Assembly: GCA_041581935.1 (NCBI GenBank)
Contig: JBFICP010000027.1
Span: forward strand, 1 to 20,078
Direction: 5' to 3'
Source of the DNA: JAABYT01 sp041581935
GTDB lineage: Bacteria; Pseudomonadota; Gammaproteobacteria; HK1
DNA length: 20,078 nucleotides
The notes under the pieces were generated by a model. That model searched no databases. It was given only the letters and a program-made list of their open reading frames with translations, and was not told the origin of the DNA. This document shows positions 7,974 through 15,201 of the stretch, in pieces; position 1 is the stretch's first letter, and every line of letters begins with the position of its first letter. A program made the translations under genes and the position numbers.

Positions 7974-8506
7974 TTCCAGACCTTCGAGCCGACAATCCTC
8001 TGAGAGATGGAAACAGCGACCGCCCGGAATGCATTGAAAGCGAGCTCGGATGCGGCGACGAGCGTCGTGGCAATGTCGCTGGCGGTATCAACGGGTTTGA
8101 CGATCACACCGGCGTTTTCCAGTGCCCGCGTCGTGCTCTGCCCCATGGGCACCTGCCAGGGATTGAATTCACCCCACTCGCCGCGCATGGTGACGATGCA
8201 GAGCAGGGGGAAGCGGCATTCCTGCACCACGGACAACATGTTGATGCAATTACCGACGCCGCTCGACTGCATCAGTAGCACGCCGCGGGCACCGCCGAGC
8301 CAGGCGCCGGCGAGCAGTGCAACGCCCTCCTCCTCGGTGGTCAAGGCAACGCAGCGCATGGCGTCATTGGCGTGGCACAGCTCGATCAGCCGCGCGTGTC
8401 CGGCATCCGGAACATAGGCGACCTGCGTCACCCCCGCGTCACACAGCACCTGGAAGATTTCATCGGGCCAGTCACGGACTTCCGCCGGCGCTGCGTGGTC
8501 TTTCAT
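7970..8506 (-). CDS. Thiamine-diphosphate decarboxylase, alpha (PYR-type) subunit, sulfopyruvate/phosphonopyruvate decarboxylase type
   Basis: The product is 178 residues, the size of a ComD-like alpha subunit. It carries the N-terminal PYR domain of TPP enzymes: YVPDAGHARL (31-40), a TTEEEGVALLAGAWLGG segment (56-72) holding the glutamate expected to activate the cofactor, LLMQSSGVGNCINML (77-91), and RGEWGEFNPWQVPMGQ (108-123), which is typical of sulfopyruvate decarboxylase alpha chains. Active sites in this family form at the alpha/beta interface, which fits the immediately following beta-subunit gene and their 4-base overlap. The ATG at 8506 was chosen because family similarity begins there and the lipoprotein stop lies 10 bases upstream; the longer frame to 8779 would run through the lipoprotein gene. 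Substrate assignment is an open question. Confidence 0.88.
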   Translation of the reverse strand: MKDHAAPAEVRDWPDEIFQVLCDAGVTQVAYVPDAGHARLIELCHANDAMRCVALTTEEEGVALLAGAWLGGARGVLLMQSSGVGNCINMLSVVQECRFPLLCIVTMRGEWGEFNPWQVPMGQSTTRALENAGVIVKPVDTASDIATTLVAASELAFNAFRAVAVSISQRIVGSKVWK

Positions 8507-8516
8507 GGCTGGATCA

Positions 8517-8702
8517 TTATTGATTTTCTTGATTTTGGTTGCGCTTGAGGATTGTCTCCACTTCTCTCGCCTTGTCAATTGCCTCGACCTGGCCTTTCCA
8601 GACGTGCTCCCCGCTCTCTTCGGGCGCATCGGTCTCCGAGCTGCAGGCGGCCAGAGCCGACAAGCCGAGGACCAGAACGGGAATTGTGATGGGGTAGCGC
8701 AT
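8517..8702 (-). CDS. Small lipoprotein, 61 residues
   Basis: The ATG at 8702 is preceded by AAGGAG ten bases upstream, which fixes the start over an in-frame ATG at 8747. Residues 1-19 are a lipoprotein signal peptide (MRYPITIPVLVLGLSALAA) with the lipobox LAAC and Cys20 as the predicted lipidated residue. The +2 residue is Ser, which favours outer-membrane sorting. The mature part of about 41 residues is hydrophilic: an acidic stretch, then EHVWKGQVEAIDKAREVETI and an Asn/Gln-rich end, probably one amphipathic helix. I do not recognise a named family. The stop is 10 bases upstream of the decarboxylase alpha gene, so it is probably co-transcribed with it, although a surface lipoprotein has no obvious tie to a cytoplasmic enzyme. 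Confidence 0.8.
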   Translation of the reverse strand: MRYPITIPVLVLGLSALAACSSETDAPEESGEHVWKGQVEAIDKAREVETILKRNQNQENQ

Positions 8703-8803
8703 GGCCGGAACTCCTTGGGAGGTTGGCTTACAAGTAAGGTAGTCCATGGCGCGAAACCCGGGTGAGGCTCCGGTCGCACTCCGGAATGCGGCGAATCAGC
8801 GCT

Positions 8804-9673
8804 TCAAACGAGCGCCCGGGCGGCGACCGCCTCGGCAAAACCCTGCTCGTCGTTGCTCGCCACCACCCGATAGCGACTTTTGAGCGGCGCCGCCGCGTTG
8901 GCCACCACGAAGGCGTGATCGGCCCATTCGAGCAGATCCCGGTCGTTATAGTCATTGCCCACCGCGACCACGTCGTCGTGGGCCACCGCGTGTCGGGCCC
9001 GGATCCACTCCGATGCAAGCGACTTCGAGGCGACCGCAGGAAAAATCTCTATCCATCGCGAGCGGTGATCCAGGGGGGATGTGGTCAGCACGACGTTCAG
9101 GTGTTCGAACTCCTCGACCAGGTCATCGTAGGCGGAGTCGCTTGCCGGCGCCTCGATGGCCAGAAACTGGCTGACCTGCACGTTGTCCAGCGTGCGCCCG
9201 GAGAGCGGCTCGGCAAACTCTCGGTAGCGCTCGCAGCGCCGATCGAAATCAGGATTGTCGCCATCGACGACACGCGTTCCGCGCCGGCCGGCGCCCCGAT
9301 GATAATAAAAGTAGTGGTTGTCGGGGATGGCGTGGTGAACCATGAAGGCGAGCCCGTCCCCGAGCAACCGATCGAGCACGTCCTGGGCATCGGCGGCGTG
9401 CATCCCGTGAGCCGCCAGCAGCTCGCGCGTGCGCCACTCGAGGATGCCGGCACCGGAGGAGAACACCAGATAGTCGATGGGGAAATCCGCTTCGAGCACG
9501 CGCTCGGCCGAGTGCAGCGAGCGCCCGGTGGCGACCACCCGCAACGTGCCCTTCTCGCCGAGGCGCTCGAGGGCGTGGCGATTCGCGGCTCCCAGCCGGG
9601 AACGCGTATCGAGCAGCGTACCGTCGAGATCGGTGACCACCATTGCTGAAGGTTCGCCCGTGTTGCCGGTCAT
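8804..9673 (-). CDS. HAD superfamily phosphatase, Cof-like (subclass IIB)
   Basis: The product is 289 residues from the ATG at 9673. HAD motif I is VVTDLDGTLLD with the nucleophile D15 and acid/base D17. Motif II is VVATGRSLHSA. A lysine in FPAVASKSLASEW gives motif III, and VGNDYNDRDLLEWAD gives the metal-binding motif IV. The large middle segment (roughly 85-190) is the cap that places it in the Cof/YbiV-like IIB group, which act on sugar phosphates, nucleotides or flavin-type phosphoesters. The substrate cannot be read from sequence. The start is 11 bases after the stop of the phosphatase fusion gene, with a GAGG nearby, so the two genes form an operon. A longer frame reaching 9910 would overlap that gene and adds only Arg-rich shadow sequence. 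Confidence 0.9.
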   Translation of the reverse strand: MTGNTGEPSAMVVTDLDGTLLDTRSRLGAANRHALERLGEKGTLRVVATGRSLHSAERVLEADFPIDYLVFSSGAGILEWRTRELLAAHGMHAADAQDVLDRLLGDGLAFMVHHAIPDNHYFYYHRGAGRRGTRVVDGDNPDFDRRCERYREFAEPLSGRTLDNVQVSQFLAIEAPASDSAYDDLVEEFEHLNVVLTTSPLDHRSRWIEIFPAVASKSLASEWIRARHAVAHDDVVAVGNDYNDRDLLEWADHAFVVANAAAPLKSRYRVVASNDEQGFAEAVAARALV

Positions 9674-9684
9674 GGTTCCGAACC

Positions 9685-10851
9685 TCAACGCGCCTTTGCC
9701 ACCACCAGGGTGAGGTCGTCTTCGAGCAGAACGTCTCCCGAGTGCGCGCTGATTCTGGCCAGAATCCCGTCCCTGATGGATTCGGCGCCCTGTGTCGCGG
9801 TTTCGGCGATGCAGGCCTCGAGTGCTCCGTGCTCGAACATGCGGCCCTCGTCGTCGCGGGCCTCGGTGACGCCGTCGGTGTACATGACCAGCACGTCGCC
9901 CGGCGCCCACTCGAGCGTTCGCTCGGCGTATCCACCGGCACCCACGTCGAGGGCGCCGAGAATCGGGTCGAGGGCCTCGAGCCGCTCGATGCGCGCATCC
10001 GCCGCACGGTATAGATAAGGATACGGATGTCCGGCGTTGGCGTAATGCAGGCGTTGCGACCGGGGCTCGAAAAGCACGTAACAGCAGGACATGAGCAGAC
10101 GCCGCTGGAGCGAGAGATCCAGCGTGCGGCGCATCGCCTGCATGACCTCGCGCGGTTCGAAGCTGAACTGTGCCTGGGTATGCAGGCAGCTTTTGGCCAT
10201 GGCCACGAACAGTCCGGCGTAGAAACCATGGCCGGTGACGTCGCCGACGATCAGCCCGACGGCGTCACCGCCGGGGCACAGATAATCGTAGAAATCACCA
10301 CCCACCTCCGACGCCTGGCTGCAAACGCCCGCGGCCTCGAGACTTTGGGTCAGCAATCGCGCCGCCGGCAGCATGCCCTGCTGGATTTCCCGGGCGCGCA
10401 CCAGGTCCTGCCGCCACCGCTCGCGCTCGCGCTCCAGGCGCACGGTACTCTTCACATCCTCGCGCAGCTTCCCTGTGAGCATCTTGAAAATCCCGCGCGC
10501 GATTTCCGGATCCTGGCTGAGGGTTTTCTGGAAATCGCGGCGCTCCCAGCGCAGCAGCCTGACCTGCGTATCGGCGATGGCGGCGGCGCTGCGGGGCTCG
10601 TCGTCGATCAGGGCGATCTCGCCGACGCAGTCGCCGCGCTCCCGGTTGATGAGGGTCATGCCATCGGATTCCAGGCGCAGCCGGCCGTCGACGACCAGAT
10701 AAACCGCATCGCCCTCCTCACCCTCGTGGAACAGGATCTCCCCGGCCGCCAGATGTACCTCCTCGAGGCAACCATCGATTTTCTCCACCAGGGCAGGAGG
10801 CACGGCGGCCAGCAGCTCGGTGGAGCGAAGAAATTGAAGTCTGTCGCTCAC
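9685..10851 (-). CDS. Cyclic-nucleotide-binding domain fused to PP2C/SpoIIE-type serine phosphatase
   Basis: The product is 388 residues with two domains. Residues about 10-125 form a cNMP-binding (CRP-like) domain: FHEGEEGDAVYLVVDGRLRL, then the phosphate-binding cassette GEIALIDDEPRSAAA (77-91), where E78 and R87 are the positions expected to hold the cyclic nucleotide. Residues about 130-160 form a charged signalling helix ending RAREIQQGMLP. Residues 165-388 form an RsbU/SpoIIE-like PP2C phosphatase with the metal-binding aspartates D186 (VGGDFYDY), D204 (VGDVTGHG), D326 (YTDGVTEA) and D378/D379 (EDDLTLVV). Such enzymes dephosphorylate anti-sigma-factor-antagonist (STAS) proteins; no STAS or anti-sigma kinase gene is in the window. 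The GTG at 10851 is the only start after an in-frame TAG at 10858-10860. It heads the minus-strand series. Confidence 0.93.
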   Translation of the reverse strand: MSDRLQFLRSTELLAAVPPALVEKIDGCLEEVHLAAGEILFHEGEEGDAVYLVVDGRLRLESDGMTLINRERGDCVGEIALIDDEPRSAAAIADTQVRLLRWERRDFQKTLSQDPEIARGIFKMLTGKLREDVKSTVRLERERERWRQDLVRAREIQQGMLPAARLLTQSLEAAGVCSQASEVGGDFYDYLCPGGDAVGLIVGDVTGHGFYAGLFVAMAKSCLHTQAQFSFEPREVMQAMRRTLDLSLQRRLLMSCCYVLFEPRSQRLHYANAGHPYPYLYRAADARIERLEALDPILGALDVGAGGYAERTLEWAPGDVLVMYTDGVTEARDDEGRMFEHGALEACIAETATQGAESIRDGILARISAHSGDVLLEDDLTLVVAKAR

Positions 10852-10997
10852 GTGGGGCTATGGATATGACGTACTAGGCAAAGGCTAGCCGATGGCATCA
10901 CCCTTGGCGACACATTACCATGCCCTCACCCGGAGTCCGGGAACCCCGTCGTCAACGCCGCTGTCCGCATACGAGAGCCCGTCTAATATTGACTGAA
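10852..10997. promoter_or_regulatory. Divergent intergenic region between the phosphatase fusion gene and yejA
   Basis: These 146 bases separate two divergently transcribed genes and must hold both promoters. On the plus strand a TAATAT at 10984-10989 just before the yejA start resembles a -10 box, but no convincing -35 is spaced before it. Small inverted repeats are visible: GGCTAGCC at 10883-10890, and CCGGG arms at 10929-10941. I could not assign any operator, including a CRP site, with confidence. Confidence 0.4.
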
Positions 10998-12962
10998 ATG
11001 CGCAGATCGACGATTGCTCTCTCCGCCGTACTGACCTTGACCCTGGTTTCGGCGTTCGCCAGCGTGGCGGCGAGCACGCCGCGCCCGGTGCACGGGCTCG
11101 CCATGCACGGTGAGACGAAGTACGGCCCCGAATTCACCCATTTCGACTACGTCAATCCCGATGCGCCCAAGGGTGGACTGCTGCGCCTGGGCGCTCAGGG
11201 GAACTTCGACAGCTTCCACAGCTTCATTCCCAAGGGCAACCCCGGCCCCGGCTCCTCGGTGGAAACCCTGCTGACATCGAGCGCCGACGAGCCGTTCACC
11301 GAGTACGGGCTGATTGCCGAATCCCTGGAGGTGCCCGAGGACCGATCGTGGGCAATATTCACGCTGAGGCCGGAAGCCCGCTGGCACGACGGCAAACCCG
11401 TTACCGTGGACGACGTCATTTGGTCTCTCGACATACTCAAGTCCAAGGGGCACCCGCAGTATCGTTTCTACTACCAGAACGTAGTCGACGCGCGCGAGGT
11501 CGGGCCGCGGCGGGTGAAATTCACCTTCGACGAGAAGAACAATCGCGAGCTGCCCCTCATTGTCGGCCAGCTGCCCATATTGCCCAAGCATTATTGGGAG
11601 GGACGCAACTTCGAGGCCACGACGCTCGAGCCGCCGCTCGCGAGCGGCCCTTACCGGGTCAAGGATTTCGAGCCCGGCCGGTTTATCGAGCTCGAACGGG
11701 TCGAGGATTACTGGGGAAAGGATCTGCCGGTGAACAAGGGCCAGGATAATTTCGACCGCATTCGCTACGAATACTACCGTGACGAGACGGTGCTCCGCGA
11801 AGCGCTCAAAGCCGGTCGCATCGACTATCATCGTGAGAACATCGCAAAGGTCTGGGCGCTCGACTATCTGCCGGAGAAGATTCCCGCCATCAAGCACGGC
11901 TGGCTCAACAAGGAAGCAGTCGAGCATCGCCGGCCAACGGGCATGCAGGCATTTTTCTTCAACACGCGCCGCAAGATCTTCGAAGACCCGCGCGTTCGCC
12001 GGGCGCTCGGTTACGCGTTCGATTTCGAATGGACTAATAAAAACATTTTCTTCAGCCAGTACACCCGGTCCGAGAGCTACTTCTCGAACTCCGAGCTCGC
12101 CGCCACCGGGTTGCCACAGGGAGAGGAACTGGAAACTCTCGAGCGCTTCCGGGGGCGAATACCGGAGGAGGTTTTCACCACACCCTACGAGGCGCCGTCC
12201 ACCGACGCCAGCGGCTGGCCGCGCGACAATCTGCGCAAGGCCTTTGCGCTCCTCGAGGAAGCCGGTTGGGTGGTTCGCGACATGAAGCTCGTGAATGTCG
12301 AGACCGGCCAGCAGATGCGATTCGAGATCATGCTCGTACAGAAGAGCATCGAGCGGGTAGTGCTGCCCTTCGTGCGCAACCTGCAGCGCCTCGGCATCGA
12401 CGTACGGGTGCGCCTGGTGGACAGCTCACAGTACATCAATCGCCTGCGTAAGTTCGACTTCGACATGATCATTTTCGGCGTTGGCCAAGGCGAGTCGCCG
12501 GGCAACGAGCAACGCTTCTACTGGAGCAGCGCCGCCGCGGATTCACCGGCGGCCCGCAACGTGGCCGGAATCAAGGATCCGGTGGTCGACGAGCTCATCG
12601 AGCTGGTCATCACGGCGCCCGATCGGGAAAGTCTGGTGGCGCGAACCCGAGCGCTCGACCGGGTCCTGCTTCACGGCCACTACGTCATTCCCAACTGGCA
12701 TCTGGAAACCGATCGAATCCTCTACTGGGACAAGTTCTCGCGCCCATCGGTAACGCCGAATCAGGGCACCTCGACCAGCTACTGGTGGTTCGATGAGGCC
12801 AAGGCCCAGGTTCTCGACGAGAAGCGCACTCGCCAGTCGCCTGCGACCTCCGAGGAATCGACCACTACGCCCGACATCACCACCATGATGCTGGCGACGG
12901 CGGCGCTGTTGTTGCTCGGGTATTTTGTCTTCCGCCAGGTCATGCGCCGGGCGCAGATCTGA
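10998..12962 (+). CDS. yejA: YejA-type peptide/microcin C-type ABC transporter substrate-binding protein with C-terminal membrane helix
   Basis: The product is about 654 residues from the ATG at 10998, which opens a signal peptide (MRRSTIALSAVLTLTLVSAF, cleavage near ASVAAS). The rest is a family-5 extracellular solute-binding protein. Landmarks are HGETKYGPEFTHFDYVNPDA near the N-terminus, WHDGKPVTVDDVIWSL, LASGPYRVKDFEPGRFIELE, and FFFNTRRKIFEDPRVRRALG; the closest known type is YejA. YejA binding proteins deliver oligopeptides or microcin C to YejBEF. Unusually, after a Ser/Thr-rich linker the protein ends with a hydrophobic segment (about residues 630-645, MMLATAALLLLGYFVF) followed by RQVMRR, suggesting an inner-membrane anchor with the basic end in the cytoplasm. 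The in-frame ATG at 10920 is rejected because it would bury the signal peptide behind a basic stretch. Confidence 0.92.
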   Translation: MRRSTIALSAVLTLTLVSAFASVAASTPRPVHGLAMHGETKYGPEFTHFDYVNPDAPKGGLLRLGAQGNFDSFHSFIPKGNPGPGSSVETLLTSSADEPFTEYGLIAESLEVPEDRSWAIFTLRPEARWHDGKPVTVDDVIWSLDILKSKGHPQYRFYYQNVVDAREVGPRRVKFTFDEKNNRELPLIVGQLPILPKHYWEGRNFEATTLEPPLASGPYRVKDFEPGRFIELERVEDYWGKDLPVNKGQDNFDRIRYEYYRDETVLREALKAGRIDYHRENIAKVWALDYLPEKIPAIKHGWLNKEAVEHRRPTGMQAFFFNTRRKIFEDPRVRRALGYAFDFEWTNKNIFFSQYTRSESYFSNSELAATGLPQGEELETLERFRGRIPEEVFTTPYEAPSTDASGWPRDNLRKAFALLEEAGWVVRDMKLVNVETGQQMRFEIMLVQKSIERVVLPFVRNLQRLGIDVRVRLVDSSQYINRLRKFDFDMIIFGVGQGESPGNEQRFYWSSAAADSPAARNVAGIKDPVVDELIELVITAPDRESLVARTRALDRVLLHGHYVIPNWHLETDRILYWDKFSRPSVTPNQGTSTSYWWFDEAKAQVLDEKRTRQSPATSEESTTTPDITTMMLATAALLLLGYFVFRQVMRRAQI

Positions 12963-12974
12963 GAGACTCGCTGG

Positions 12975-14093
12975 GTGACAGCCTATATCGTCCGCCGCCT
13001 GCTGCTCATGATCCCGACGCTATTCGGGATCATGCTCATCAACTTCGTCATCGTGCAGACCGCACCGGGCGGGCCCGTGGAGCAGGCCATTGCCGAGCTC
13101 ACCGGACAGGGCGCGGACATCACCACGCGCATCACCCAGACCGGCGCCGGCGAGGTGGCCGCGACGCCGAGCCCCTCGGTGAGCAGCGAGAGCCGATATC
13201 GCGGAGCCCAGGGACTCGATCCGGAGTTCATCAAGGAGCTCGAAGCACGCTTCGGATTCGACAAGCCCATGTCCGAGCGATTCATCCACATGATGAAGAG
13301 CTACCTGGTCTTCGATTTCGGCGAGAGCTTCTTTCGCGATCAAACCGTAGTCGATCTGGTGATACAGAAGATGCCGGTATCCATATCGCTCGGTATCTGG
13401 ACCACGCTGCTGGTTTACCTCATCTCGATTCCGCTCGGCATCGCCAAGGCACGTCGTGACGGTAGCCGCATGGATCTCTGGACGAGCTTCATCATCGTCA
13501 TCGGCACGGCCGTGCCGAGCTTCCTGTTCGCGGTTTTCCTGCTGGTCGTATTCGCCGGCGGCAGCTATCTCGACTGGTTTCCGCTTCGCGGCCTGCTCTC
13601 CGATGAGTTCGTCGGGTTGGGATTTACCGGTTGCGTCACCTCGCCGGCGTGCATCGCGGACTATTTCTGGCATATCACGCTGCCCGTGATCGCCATGGTG
13701 ATCGGCGGCTTCGCGACGCTCACCATGCTCACGAAGAACTCCTTCCTGGATCAGCTTCATCTGCAATACGTGCTCACGGCGCGGGCCAAGGGGCTCACGG
13801 AACGGCGCGTGCTCTATGGTCACGTTTTCCGAAACGCCATGCTCATCGTCATCGCGGGATTCCCCGGAGCGTTCGTCAGCATCCTGTTCACGAGCTCGGT
13901 ACTCATCGAAGTGATCTTCTCGTTGGACGGTCTCGGTCTGCTCGGCTTCGAGGCGGCGTTCAACCGCGACTATCCGCTGATGTTCGGCACGCTGTTCTTT
14001 TTCTCGTTGCTCGGTCTGCTGCTGAATCTGGCCGGCGATCTCATGTACACGGTGATCGATCCGCGCATCGACTTCGAGGCCAGGGAGGCATGA
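12975..14093 (+). CDS. yejB: YejB-type ABC transporter permease
   Basis: The product is 372 residues starting at a GTG 12 bases after the yejA stop. It begins MTAYIVRRLLLMIPTLFGIM, the usual first helix of DppB/OppB/YejB permeases. A long periplasmic stretch (about 30-135) contains GLDPEFIKELEARFGFDKPM and FDFGESFFRDQTV, as in YejB. Five more helices follow at about 138-158, 170-193, 233-252, 290-312 and 336-357. The EAA loop that contacts the ATPase reads YVLTARAKGLTERRVLYGHV (265-284), followed by FRNA. It forms the membrane channel with YejE and the double ATPase YejF. Length is close to the usual YejB. Position between the binding protein and the second permease matches the standard yejABEF order. 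Confidence 0.95.
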   Translation: MTAYIVRRLLLMIPTLFGIMLINFVIVQTAPGGPVEQAIAELTGQGADITTRITQTGAGEVAATPSPSVSSESRYRGAQGLDPEFIKELEARFGFDKPMSERFIHMMKSYLVFDFGESFFRDQTVVDLVIQKMPVSISLGIWTTLLVYLISIPLGIAKARRDGSRMDLWTSFIIVIGTAVPSFLFAVFLLVVFAGGSYLDWFPLRGLLSDEFVGLGFTGCVTSPACIADYFWHITLPVIAMVIGGFATLTMLTKNSFLDQLHLQYVLTARAKGLTERRVLYGHVFRNAMLIVIAGFPGAFVSILFTSSVLIEVIFSLDGLGLLGFEAAFNRDYPLMFGTLFFFSLLGLLLNLAGDLMYTVIDPRIDFEAREA

Positions 14094-14097
14094 CGTA

Positions 14098-15201
14098 GTG
14101 AAGCTCGGACCACTCGGCCGGCGCCGGCTGCATAACTTCCGCGCAAACCGGCGCGGTTACTGGTCACTTTGGATCTTTCTCGTGCTGTTCGGCGTGAGCC
14201 TGTTCTCGGAGTTCGTCGCCAACGACAAACCGTTTCTCGTCTACTACGACGGCGAGATCTACACGCCAATCTTCACGGCCTATCCGGAAACCGATTTCGG
14301 CGGCGAGTTCGAGACAGAGGCCGATTTTCGCGATCCGTTCGTCGCCAGGCTCATCGACGAGAAAGGCTGGATGCTGTGGCCGATTATTCGTTACAACCAT
14401 CGAACGGTTGCCTGGAACCTCCCGGAGCCCGCACCCTCGCCTCCCGACGCCGAGCACTGGCTCGGTACCGACGATCAGGCTCGTGACGTGGTGGCGCGCC
14501 TGCTGTACGGCTTCCGCATCTCCGTGCTGTTCGGTTTCACGCTCACCATCATCAGCGCCATCATCGGCGTCGCGGCCGGCGCCGTGCAGGGTTATTTCGG
14601 CGGCTGGATCGATCTGCTCGCCCAGCGCTTCATCGAAATCTGGGCCGGCATGCCGACGCTCTTTCTGCTCATCATCCTCGTCAATATCGTCGAGCCGAAT
14701 TTCTGGTGGCTGCTCGGGCTGCTGCTGCTGTTCAGCTGGATGGGATTCGTCGGCGTGGTGCGCGCGGAATTTTTGCGCGCGCGCAACTTCGACTACATCC
14801 GCGCGGCGCGCGCGTTAGGCGTCGCCAACGCGCGCATCATGTTCCGCCACGTGCTGCCGAATGCCATGGTCGCCACCATCACCTTCATGCCCTTCACCCT
14901 GGCGGGATCGGTGACGGTGCTCACGTCCCTCGATTTTCTCGGCATCGGCCTGCCCCCGGGCTCGGCCTCCCTCGGCGAGCTGCTGGCCCAGGGCAAGGCC
15001 AATCTGCAGGCGCCGTGGCTCGGATTCACGGGGTTCTTCACCATCGCCATTCTGCTCAGCCTGCTGATCTTCATCGGCGAGGCCGTCCGCGATGCCTTCG
15101 ATCCGCGCAAGCTGTTTGCCGGCGCGCCGCCGCCGGAGAGCGACGCAAGCGACGACCAGGCCGAGCCGCTGCCCTCGCCCGCCGGAGGAGGATCCTCGTG
15201 A
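14098..15201 (+). CDS. yejE: YejE-type ABC transporter permease
   Basis: The product is 367 residues, starting at a GTG 4 bases after the yejB stop. It has an N-terminal basic stretch (GPLGRRRLHNFRANRRGYWS), a first helix at about 22-40, and a periplasmic segment about 41-118 with NDKPFLVYYDGEIYTPIF, which is characteristic of YejE. WLGTDDQARDVVARLLYGFR (121-140) leads into the permease core. The EAA loop DYIRAARALGVANARIMFRH (232-251) is followed by VLPNA. Later segments FLGIGLPPGSASLGELLAQG (280-299) and the end DAFDPRKLF match DppC-like permeases. The last 25 or so residues are an acidic, Pro/Gly-rich extension past the usual end. The stop overlaps the yejF start as GTGA. Confidence 0.95.
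   Translation: MKLGPLGRRRLHNFRANRRGYWSLWIFLVLFGVSLFSEFVANDKPFLVYYDGEIYTPIFTAYPETDFGGEFETEADFRDPFVARLIDEKGWMLWPIIRYNHRTVAWNLPEPAPSPPDAEHWLGTDDQARDVVARLLYGFRISVLFGFTLTIISAIIGVAAGAVQGYFGGWIDLLAQRFIEIWAGMPTLFLLIILVNIVEPNFWWLLGLLLLFSWMGFVGVVRAEFLRARNFDYIRAARALGVANARIMFRHVLPNAMVATITFMPFTLAGSVTVLTSLDFLGIGLPPGSASLGELLAQGKANLQAPWLGFTGFFTIAILLSLLIFIGEAVRDAFDPRKLFAGAPPPESDASDDQAEPLPSPAGGGSS

Noticed and set aside
8727..8738. Inverted repeat CTTAC-AA-GTAAG upstream of the lipoprotein
   Set aside because: It is a five-base stem with a two-base centre and no linked promoter elements; it could easily arise by chance.
10883..10941. Short palindromes in the divergent intergenic region as CRP-type operators
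   Set aside because: Neither resembles a TGTGA/TCACA site, and their spacing relative to a promoter is unclear.
10983..11927. 314-codon minus-strand frame opposite yejA
   Set aside because: It covers the yejA start and signal peptide on the other strand and shows no family features.
14706..15197. N-terminal extension of yejF from 14706
   Set aside because: The extension reads yejE in another frame. The GTG at 15198 with GGAGGAGG and a 4-base overlap is the evident start.
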